Assembly: GCA_003223255.1 (NCBI GenBank) | Contig: QHYJ01000209.1 | Location: 1-36,484, forward strand | Direction of reading: 5' to 3' | Length of the DNA stretch: 36,484 nt | Origin: Acidobacteriota bacterium | Lineage (GTDB): Bacteria > Acidobacteriota > Terriglobia > Acidiferrales > UBA7541 | In this document: in pieces, positions 17,103 through 23,543 of the stretch | Layout of the letters: each line of letters opens with the position of its first letter | Numbering within the stretch: position 1 is the first letter of the stretch | Position numbers and translations under genes: made by a program | The notes under the pieces: generated by a model | What the model saw: the letters and a program-made list of their open reading frames with translations, nothing else | Database searches by the model: none | Told to the model about the DNA's origin: nothing

Positions 17103-18794
17103 CTAGAGATTGTTTTTCTTCATTTCGGAGACGGCGAAATCACAAGCGCGCGCGGTGAGCGCCATGTACGTCAGCGACGGATTCACGCAGGAGGAAGAAG
17201 TCATGCAGCCGCCATCGGTGATGAAAAGATTCTTCACGTCGTGCGCCTGGTTGTGGGCATTGAGAACAGAAGTTTTGGGATCGCGGCCCATGCGCCCGGT
17301 ACCCATTTCGTGAATGCCGAGGCCCGGCGAACTGATTTCCTGATAGGTCTGGATGTCCTTGGCACCGGCGGCGGCGAGCATTTCTCCCGCCTGGATGGAG
17401 ATGTCTTTGGACATTGCATGCTCGTTGGGGCCCCAGGCGCAGTGAATCTTGAGGGTGGGGATGCCCCAGGCGTCGAGTTTCTCCTTATCAACCTCCACAT
17501 AGTTGTCGTGATTTGGCAGGCATTCGCCGAATCCACCCACACCAAAGCGCCAGGGGCCGGGCTTGCGGAGCGCGTTCTTGAAATCTGCGCCAATGCCGGT
17601 CATCCACATGCCGCGCGACCAGCCTTCGCGGTGTCCGCCACCCTGATAGCCATAGCCGCGAATGAAATCGTTTTGCTTGGTTTTCACGTTGCGGAACCGC
17701 GGGATGTAGATGCCATTCGGGCGGTTACCAAAAGGCATTTTGTCTTCGTGGCCCGGCATCATGCCGTTGGCGCCGGCGCCCATGTGGTGGTCCATGAGAT
17801 TGTGACCGAGCTCGCCGCTGGAGTTGGCCAGGCCATTGGGAAACTCCGGGGTGGCGGAATTGAGAAGGATGCGCGTGGATTCTAGAGTAGAAGCACAAAG
17901 AAAGACGATGCGGCCTTTGCATTCGAGTGGATTCTTCGTTTGCGCGTCGATGACACGCACGCCGGAAACTTTGCGCGTCTTCGAATCGAAGAGGAGGCTG
18001 TGAACAACGCTATAGGGACGGATAGTGAGGCGGCCGGTTTTCTGCGCGGCAGGCAGCGTGGAATTCAGGCTGCTGAAATAAGACTGCGTGATGCAGCCGC
18101 GATGGCAGACGCCGCAATAGTGACAGGCGGCGCGGCCCTTGTGGACTTGCGTAAGCACGGCGGAGCGGCCGATGGTCATGATGCGATCGTCGAAATGCTT
18201 GGCAAGGGCATCCCTGAAATCCTGTTCGACGCAAGTCATTTCCATGGGCGGAAGGAATTTGCCGTCCGGGAGCTGCGGCAAACCTTCGGGCTGACCGCTG
18301 ATGCCGGCGAATTCTTCGACGTAGTCGTACCAGGGGGCGATGTCGGCATAGCGAATGGGCCAATCGACGGCAATTCCGTCTTTCAGGTTGGCTTCGAAAT
18401 CGAGATCGCTCCAGCGATAGCTTTGCCGACCCCAGGTGATGGACTTGCCGCCGACCTGGCGCCCACGAATCCAGGAAAAATGTTTCCCGGGATCACAGGA
18501 ATAGGGGTTTTCGACGTCGCTAACGAAGAACTTGTGAGAGTACTCGTCGCAAGCGTAATAGCATTCGCGCTGAACGGGCTGCGTGCGTTCGCGTTCGAAG
18601 CGATTGTCCCAGTAGCGGTACTTGAGCTCCCAAACCGGAACGTGTTCGACATAGTCCTGTTCAGGAACGATAGTGCGGCCGGCCTCGAGCACCAATGTAT
18701 TGAGGCCTTTTTCGGTGAGTTCTTTCGCAGCCCACCCGCCGGTGATTCCCGAGCCGATAATGACCGCGTCGTAGGTCTTGGAATTCGGGGCCAT
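17103..18794 (-). CDS. GMC-family FAD-dependent sugar dehydrogenase, large subunit, copy A
   Basis: The 563-residue flavoprotein begins at ATG 18794, preceded by AGGTGA and only 9 bases after the small-subunit stop. The in-frame GTG at 18803 is less likely. FAD motif GSGITGG starts at residue 14. The GMC segment is RGRQVGGKSITWGRQSYRW. The four-Cys segment CHYCGVCHRGC covers 224-234. Catalytic His495 (HEMGTGRMG) pairs with Asn538 (SCVNPSLTYMAL). It lacks a signal peptide, consistent with Tat hitch-hiking on its small subunit. It aligns with copy B in all motifs but is clearly diverged, which implies a second substrate. Electrons would pass to an acceptor encoded elsewhere. Confidence 0.9.
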   Translation of the reverse strand: MAPNSKTYDAVIIGSGITGGWAAKELTEKGLNTLVLEAGRTIVPEQDYVEHVPVWELKYRYWDNRFERERTQPVQRECYYACDEYSHKFFVSDVENPYSCDPGKHFSWIRGRQVGGKSITWGRQSYRWSDLDFEANLKDGIAVDWPIRYADIAPWYDYVEEFAGISGQPEGLPQLPDGKFLPPMEMTCVEQDFRDALAKHFDDRIMTIGRSAVLTQVHKGRAACHYCGVCHRGCITQSYFSSLNSTLPAAQKTGRLTIRPYSVVHSLLFDSKTRKVSGVRVIDAQTKNPLECKGRIVFLCASTLESTRILLNSATPEFPNGLANSSGELGHNLMDHHMGAGANGMMPGHEDKMPFGNRPNGIYIPRFRNVKTKQNDFIRGYGYQGGGHREGWSRGMWMTGIGADFKNALRKPGPWRFGVGGFGECLPNHDNYVEVDKEKLDAWGIPTLKIHCAWGPNEHAMSKDISIQAGEMLAAAGAKDIQTYQEISSPGLGIHEMGTGRMGRDPKTSVLNAHNQAHDVKNLFITDGGCMTSSSCVNPSLTYMALTARACDFAVSEMKKNNL

Positions 18795-18803
18795 GAGAAT
18801 CAC

Positions 18804-19400
18804 CTAAGCCTTTCTCTCTGCGGGAACCACCGTGCAACCGTGAAATGCGCCGGGAATGATTTCGAGATTCAATTCCTTGGTGAATGCAACCTCGGAGGTG
18901 TAGTAGCCATGGAGCGTTATATTCTTGAAGACGGTAAAGAAATCTTCCTTAAGCTGGGTGTCCGGCTGGGGAACCGTGTTGTTAGCGTGGCGTCTCCTCT
19001 CCGATCGTGAGGCCGCAGCGGCGTCGTCCATAGAACGTAACAGGGTGACTTGTTGCACCGACGAAGCGGCAGCGAAATCCTTTCCGAAAAGTTCATTGCC
19101 TTGCTTATCGACGTCCGCGAGGCCGTCGAGGAAATGACGGCGCTCGTCCTCCGTAGCCCACTCAGTGAGAATGACGTCGATGAATTCGTTGACGCGAGCC
19201 GCTTTCGCGCCGGGCGTATCCGTGGCGGGGATAATTTGGTCGATCATGGCGACGACGGTGTCGTTCTGGTGAGGATTCAGGGTGCGCAGCGAGTAAGAGG
19301 CGTCAGGATGGGCTTGGCGGTAAAAGCCAAACAGCTCCGGAGTCAACGCGGGAATAACGGCTCCGGCGGTAAGCATGCGAAGGGCATCACGTCGATTCAT
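18804..19400 (-). CDS. Small subunit of GMC dehydrogenase (gluconate 2-dehydrogenase subunit 3 family), copy A
   Basis: This protein has 198 residues from ATG 19400, with GGGAGG four bases upstream. The longer open frame to 19460 merely overlaps the upstream gene. MNRRDALRMLTAGAVIPALTPELFGF is a short twin-arginine-like signal. The family core reads TLNPHQNDTVVAMIDQIIPATDTPGAKAARVNEFIDVILTEW, and the C-terminal signature is FKNITLHGYYTSEVAF. The gene overlaps the end of the upstream isomerase gene by 14 bases and ends 9 bases before the GMC start. Translation of all three is therefore likely coupled. It provides export and probably electron transfer or stability for GMC copy A. Confidence 0.87.
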   Translation of the reverse strand: MNRRDALRMLTAGAVIPALTPELFGFYRQAHPDASYSLRTLNPHQNDTVVAMIDQIIPATDTPGAKAARVNEFIDVILTEWATEDERRHFLDGLADVDKQGNELFGKDFAAASSVQQVTLLRSMDDAAAASRSERRRHANNTVPQPDTQLKEDFFTVFKNITLHGYYTSEVAFTKELNLEIIPGAFHGCTVVPAERKA

Positions 19401-20337
19401 AGTTCCTCCCCGATTCGAATGAGCGAGCCATGCGGGCGGAGCGCGCGCTGGAAATGGCAAGCTCGCGAGCGTCGCGCAATTCCTTCACCGGATCGCCAAG
19501 GGGATGAAATTCCATGGCGACGTAGCGGGAGTAACGCAGCTCGGCGAGCTTGCGATAGATATTGGCGTAGTTGATTTCGCCGGTTCCGGGGTGGTGGCGG
19601 CCGGGAACGTCGGCGACGTGGATGAGGCCGACAAGATCGATGTTTTTCTCGAGTTTTTCGATGAGATTGCCTTCGGCGATCTGCTCGTGGAAGAGATCGT
19701 AGAGAAACTTGACGTGCGGATTGCCGGCGGAACGGACAATGTCAAAACCTTCTGCGGAGCTGGTCAGAAAATATTTGGGATTTTCTTCCGGGTCGATGTT
19801 TTCAATGAGCAGCTCGATCTTGTTTTCGGCGGCGATATCGGCACCGCGCTTAAGCGTTTCGATGCAGTTGGCGTGCATTTGCTCCGGAGAGAGGCCGGGA
19901 ATCTTGTCGCCGGTCTGCATGATGAGGCGCGTGCAGTCCAGTTCGCGCATGGTGGGAATGAAATCGCGAAGGGCCTTGAGAAAAGCTTCACGCTTGGCAG
20001 CGTCCGCAAGAGGAAGCCACACGCCGCAGGTGCCATCGAACTCCATGCCCAGCTCATGCTTTTTGCGGCGCGCTTCGGCAAAGTCCGGCGGCTTCCAATC
20101 CTTGAATTCCCCGACCAGCTCGACGGCGTGATAGCCGGCTTCGGCAACCTTTTCGAGACGCTGCGGAAACGGGAGATCGCGGTAGACGGTCCAGAGCATC
20201 ACGGTGAAGGAGAAAGGAACGCCTTCGTTCTCTGTGGCCGCGTTCCGTGGCAATGTGGCGGCAGTTGCGGGAGCACGACCGGCGGCAGCCGTCACAGCGG
20301 CACCGGCACAAACGCCCATGAATTCGCGTCGATGCAT
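19387..20337 (-). CDS. Tat-exported hydroxypyruvate-isomerase-like TIM-barrel protein
   Basis: The 316-residue protein starts at ATG 20337 with GGGAGG eight bases upstream. MHRREFMGVCAGAAVTAAAG is a twin-arginine signal. The barrel matches the Hyi branch of the AP-endonuclease-2 superfamily: FTVMLWTVYRDLPFPQRLEKVAEAGYHAVELVGEF, ELLIENIDPEENPKYFLTS (strand Glu), VKFLYDLFHEQIAEGN (Asp/His), LVGLIHVADVPGRHHPGTGEINY and YVAMEFHPLGD (second Glu). These residues make up the divalent-metal site of the family. Cytoplasmic Hyi converts hydroxypyruvate to tartronate semialdehyde. An exported version next to sugar dehydrogenases more likely acts on a keto-sugar. It is the second gene of the cluster, overlapping the next by 14 bases. 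Confidence 0.87.
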   Translation of the reverse strand: MHRREFMGVCAGAAVTAAAGRAPATAATLPRNAATENEGVPFSFTVMLWTVYRDLPFPQRLEKVAEAGYHAVELVGEFKDWKPPDFAEARRKKHELGMEFDGTCGVWLPLADAAKREAFLKALRDFIPTMRELDCTRLIMQTGDKIPGLSPEQMHANCIETLKRGADIAAENKIELLIENIDPEENPKYFLTSSAEGFDIVRSAGNPHVKFLYDLFHEQIAEGNLIEKLEKNIDLVGLIHVADVPGRHHPGTGEINYANIYRKLAELRYSRYVAMEFHPLGDPVKELRDARELAISSARSARMARSFESGRNYEST

Positions 20338-20341
20338 CGTT

Positions 20342-21517
20342 TCAACCTCCCAGAATTTCGTTGCGAACGTTTTTCAAAACGTAGGCGGCGCGTTCGACGC
20401 CCACTTCACCGGCAAGAATGGGATCCTCGTTTTCAATGCTGAGGATGCCGTCGTAACCGATTTCCATGTATGCCCTGATGATGGATTTCCAAAGGCTGGC
20501 GCTGTGGCCGTAGCCGACCGCGCGAAAGGTTTCCGAGGCTGAGTCAAGATCGCCCTTTTCGAAAGCAAAGTTGAGGACGCCATACTTGTCGCGGTTTTCC
20601 GGGAAGAAGACAGTGTCTTTCATGTGTGCGTGAAAGATGGCGCCCTGCTTGCCAAGAAAATGGATGACCTCCACGGGATCGCAACCCTGCCAGAAAAGAT
20701 GGCTGAGATCGTTGTTGGCGCCAATTTCTTCGCCGACGGCTTCGCGAAGCTTGATCAGCGTACGAGGATTATAGACGACAAAATTGGGATGCATTTCAAG
20801 CGCCAGACGCTTGACGCCATGCTCGCGAGCGTACTGCGCGGCCTCTTTCCAGTAGGGGACGACCTTTTCCTTCCACTGCCAGTCCTGCATTCTGGCGTAT
20901 TCGGGAGGCCAGCGGTAGGTAATCCAGTTCGGCTGGGTATCCTGGGGCGTGCCGCCGGGGCAACCAGAAAAACCGACGATGACTTTGACGTCGAGCATTT
21001 CGGCAAGGAGAACGGTCTTGCGAAAAGTGTCGATGTCCTTCTTCGCGATGCGGGCATCGGGATGAATCGGGTTGCCGTGACAACTGAGTGTGGCCACGCG
21101 AATGCCGCGGTCCTCAAACTTTTTCTGCCAAGCTTTGGCCTTGGAGCGGTCGGCAATGAGGTCGTCGAGAGGACAGTGGCGATTGTTGGGATAGCCGCCG
21201 GTGCCAATCTCCATGGCTTCGAGGCCAAGGGCGGTGACCTTGTCGAGCATGGCGTCGAGAGAAAGATGCTCGTAGACGGGATCGAAGACGCCGATGGGAA
21301 TTTTGCGCACGCTGCCAGCGGGCCAGGGATTGGGCGCCGGGGCAGAGGAGGTTACCGATTCAGCCGCGTGCACCATGATAGAACCGCCTGGAACCGTCGC
21401 CGCGAGCAAGCCGCCCGAGGCGGCGAGGAATTTCCGACGGTCCATGAACGAATCTTTGGAAAACGAATTTCTGAGCGGCGAATCTTCAGCCGGCAAGTCT
21501 TTGGGGAGCGACCGCAT
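20342..21517 (-). CDS. Tat-exported sugar phosphate isomerase/epimerase-like TIM-barrel protein
   Basis: ATG 21517 has GAGG eight bases upstream and lies about 48 bases after the predicted transcription start. It gives 391 residues. ATG 21445, directly before the twin-arginine stretch MDRRKFLAASGGLLAATVPGG, would give 367 and is the alternative. The mature domain is a xylose-isomerase-like barrel: IPIGVFDPVYEHLSLDAMLDKVTALGLEAMEIGTGGYPNN, VATLSCHGNPIHPD, KRLALEMHPNFVVYNPRTL (strand Glu), IGANNDLSHLFWQGCDP, FHAHMKDTVFF and YDGILSIENEDPIL (second Glu). These residues imply a metal-dependent isomerase, epimerase, hydratase or lyase on a sugar. It is the first gene of the dehydrogenase cluster, with only four bases separating it from the next. 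Confidence 0.86.
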   Translation of the reverse strand: MRSLPKDLPAEDSPLRNSFSKDSFMDRRKFLAASGGLLAATVPGGSIMVHAAESVTSSAPAPNPWPAGSVRKIPIGVFDPVYEHLSLDAMLDKVTALGLEAMEIGTGGYPNNRHCPLDDLIADRSKAKAWQKKFEDRGIRVATLSCHGNPIHPDARIAKKDIDTFRKTVLLAEMLDVKVIVGFSGCPGGTPQDTQPNWITYRWPPEYARMQDWQWKEKVVPYWKEAAQYAREHGVKRLALEMHPNFVVYNPRTLIKLREAVGEEIGANNDLSHLFWQGCDPVEVIHFLGKQGAIFHAHMKDTVFFPENRDKYGVLNFAFEKGDLDSASETFRAVGYGHSASLWKSIIRAYMEIGYDGILSIENEDPILAGEVGVERAAYVLKNVRNEILGG

Positions 21518-21571
21518 GCGCGTCACCTCGGCCAACGCAGCACCACAAACTGGCACCATGGGTTCTGCGGC

Positions 21572-21601
21572 ATTATACGAAACCGTGTGACGCGCAAACA
21601 A
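21572..21601 (-). promoter_or_regulatory. Promoter of the isomerase/GMC cluster
   Basis: On the minus strand TTGTTT (21596-21601) and a consensus TATAAT (21572-21577) are 18 bases apart. Transcription would start near 21565, about 48 bases before the ATG at 21517. Confidence 0.6.
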
Positions 21602-21606
21602 GTATC

Positions 21607-21620
21607 GAAAATCGATTTTC
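21607..21620. promoter_or_regulatory. Perfect CG-centred palindrome upstream of the cluster promoter
   Basis: GAAAATCGATTTTC is a perfect 14-bp palindrome with a central CG, the hallmark of LacI/GalR-family operators. It lies five bases upstream of the -35 box, between the binding-protein gene and the cluster. The LacI regulator at 28926 is a candidate, by inference only. Confidence 0.55.
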
Positions 21621-21675
21621 TAAAGGACCGTTTGTTTCGAGGAGGCAGGAGCGCGACTTGAGAAAACCCAAAAGA

Positions 21676-22578
21676 TCACCGACGCTTGAGCTGGTTCAGA
21701 GGAGGGACGGAGACGGGGACGGTGAGGGCGCGCTCGGCCGGCTGCTTACCGCGTTGCAGCGCATCCACAAACATTTCGATGGCTTGGCCGGTGTTGGGCG
21801 GAACAAAAATGGTGGCGGCGAGAAGACGGCTCTTGACCCAAGCCTGGCCGGTCTTGGGCAGGCCGTCGCAGCCCAGGAACGGCAGGCTGAGCCAGCGCTC
21901 TTTTTCGGCTTCGTCAGGCAATTCCTCGAAGGCTTTGCGGGCCCCAATGGCCATGGAGTCGTCCTGAGCGGCAACGATGTCAATCGCGGCTTTGTGTGAA
22001 GTGGTGAGCTTTAACCAGGAGCGGACGGCTTTTTGCGCGCTCTCCTCGGTCCATTGGGCACGCAGAAAAGTGGGATGAACATTGACGGGCTTGGTTTCCT
22101 GCATGCCGGTGGCGCGATCCTTCGCGGCGGAATTTTCGGCAGGCCCTTGAATGCAGAGAACAGCTCCGCCGTGGGGCACGAGCGCGGCAATTTGATGGCC
22201 CTGGATGCGGCCGATCTCCAGATGGTCGGAAGTCACAACGAAAACGGGAGCGGATGACGACTTGCGAAGTTCTGAAACGTAATTGGCATCGCGGTTGAGA
22301 ACGGCCCAGCCGATCCCGGCGGAAGCAGCCGCGCGAGCGACCTGAGGCAGGGCGGTGCCGCCGACGGGCTCGAAGATGATGGCGTCGGGACGGTGCGACT
22401 GTTCGGCCTGGATTGCCTTGAGAAGCTGCGTGCTCTGGGTGATAGCATCGTTCTCCGCGTAAATCACCTGGAGCTCAACGCCGAATTTGCGAGCGGCCTC
22501 TTCAGCAGACTGTGCCTGTTCAATCTGATAATCGTTGTCGTTGGTGGTGAGCGAGACGAGAAAACGCAGTTTTTTCAT
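21676..22578 (-). CDS. RbsB-like sugar-binding protein without a signal peptide
   Basis: The 300-residue protein has the type-1 periplasmic-binding fold (Peripla_BP_4): RFLVSLTTNDNDYQIEQAQSAEEAARKFGVELQVIYAENDAITQSTQLLKAIQ, then PDAIIFEPVGG, WAVLNRDANY, VVTSDHLEIGRIQGHQIAALVPHGGAVLCIQGP and IDIVAAQDDSMAIGARKAFEE. It begins MKKLRFLVSLTTNDND, so strand 1 of the domain starts at once and there is no signal peptide or lipobox. No upstream in-frame extension supplying one was found. No ABC permease or ATPase is nearby. Such proteins may act as cytoplasmic ligand sensors, for example with a kinase. The ribosome-binding site is weak. It lies upstream of, and in line with, the dehydrogenase cluster. 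Confidence 0.83.
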   Translation of the reverse strand: MKKLRFLVSLTTNDNDYQIEQAQSAEEAARKFGVELQVIYAENDAITQSTQLLKAIQAEQSHRPDAIIFEPVGGTALPQVARAAASAGIGWAVLNRDANYVSELRKSSSAPVFVVTSDHLEIGRIQGHQIAALVPHGGAVLCIQGPAENSAAKDRATGMQETKPVNVHPTFLRAQWTEESAQKAVRSWLKLTTSHKAAIDIVAAQDDSMAIGARKAFEELPDEAEKERWLSLPFLGCDGLPKTGQAWVKSRLLAATIFVPPNTGQAIEMFVDALQRGKQPAERALTVPVSVPPLNQLKRR

Positions 22579-22705
22579 GCTGGTTGAGACCTGGCCACAA
22601 TGGCGAAGCCTAGCATAGCGCCTGAAACATTCGCTGCGGGGGAGAAACTAGCGGAAAGTTTCGTCAAAGGAAATCCCTGCCGCCGGAGGAACGGTTACGC
22701 AAAGG

Positions 22706-22929
22706 CTATAGGAATCTTGGAGGATTCATTTGCCGGGCGGGCGAGTCATCTCTAAAGTCATCAATATGCCCGGCTTCGAGGGTCGGCTTCTTCGTGCCCG
22801 GACTCTCGAGGGGAGCGCCGATGGAGCGCTTCCAGGCGGCTTTGGGAAGGTCATCGCCAGCCAGCGTGAACTTCGGAAAAGAAAAAGTCAGAGCAACAAA
22901 AAGAAAGGAACTACCCTGCGCACCTGCAT
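22706..22929 (-). pseudogene. N-terminal scrap of a secreted protein resembling GH116 glycosidase
   Basis: ATG 22929 with GGAGG four bases upstream opens MQVRRVVPFFLLL, a signal-peptide start that hits a stop. A one-frame shift continues FVALTFSFPKFTLAGDDLPKAAWKRSIGAPLESPGTKKPTLEAGHIDD and then unrelated residues to the stop. The order W-K-R-x-I-G-x-P-L-x-x-P-G ... I-D-D resembles the N-terminus of GH116 beta-glucosidase/glucosylceramidase proteins, from memory of the family. The catalytic domain is absent. The assignment is tentative, but the good start signals plus the secretory start support a real dead gene. Confidence 0.4.
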
Positions 22930-22991
22930 AAAACCTCCACGACGGCACAAGGACGGGGCCGTGACCCGAGGGAACGCAGCGGTCCCTAGCA

Positions 22992-23175
22992 GCGCTTGCG
23001 AGCTCTGGCACCGGGCCTGACTCCTCGAGCCGTGCTGGAAAAGATGTCCGCTATCCAAATGGTGGATGTACGGGTGCCGACGACCGATGGGCGGTTGCTG
23101 ATTCTCCCGCGATACACGCAACCGGAGACTCCTCCAGCAGGAACTAGAGAGTGTTGTCGAAGGGGAAAACCTGTA
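22992..23175 (+). pseudogene. Transposase C-terminal fragment, inverted relative to its neighbour fragment
   Basis: LRALAPGLTPRAVLEKMSAIQMVDVRVPTTDGRLLILPRYTQPE is the conserved end region of an IS4-type transposase subgroup. A one-base shift then reads LLQQELESVVEGENL to a stop near 23175. The catalytic part is on the opposite strand at 23289-23529, so the element has been rearranged. Confidence 0.6.
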
Positions 23176-23234
23176 GTGAAGACCTTTTGAAGTCTCGGAC
23201 GTAGAATCAATAACTTGCGGAAAAATTAAGGCCC

Positions 23235-23543
23235 AGTTGTCAAAGTCGGGCGCCGCAGCGTAACATACAGAGAATAAGCCAAGAACGATTACGAGATATG
23301 TGCCTCAATGCGCGAGTCCTTCTGGTGATGAATGGGGCGGATAGCCAGATCGCTCTTCAGAGCGCGAAAGACAGCTTCGATCTCCGTGAGTTGAACGTAG
23401 TGTTGCCACAGCCGGGCCGGGTCTTCCTCGGGTAGATTCGAGCGCAGCAGATAATGACCTTCCCGGCGAAAGGCTTGCCGGAGCTTGTCCCTGCGCAACC
23501 GGAAGGCGAACGTCTCCGCGTTGACCGGCTAGTTGACAAAGTC
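23235..23543. repeat. 13-base direct repeats bracketing a transposase piece
   Basis: AGTTGTCAAAGTC (23235-23247) and AGTTGACAAAGTC (23531-23543) differ at one base and enclose the fragment at 23289-23529. The inner TTGTCAA/TTGACAA words are also reverse complements, so these may be element ends. Confidence 0.5.
23289..23529 (-). pseudogene. IS4-type transposase internal fragment
   Basis: The frame reads PVNAETFAFRLRRDKLRQAFRREGHYLLRSNLPEEDPARLW, then HYVQLTEIEAVFRALKSDLAIRPIHHQKDSRIEAHIS and stops at 23289-23291. YVQLTEIEAVFRALK holds the catalytic Glu and Lys of the Y-x2-x-x3-E-x6-K region. The N-terminal Asp residues are missing and the C-terminus is cut exactly before the AHIFVAFLAY helix expected in relatives. 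The missing C-terminal segment lies inverted at 22992-23175. It directly abuts the truncated TPR gene. It belongs to a different subgroup from the fragment at 1-403. Confidence 0.75.
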
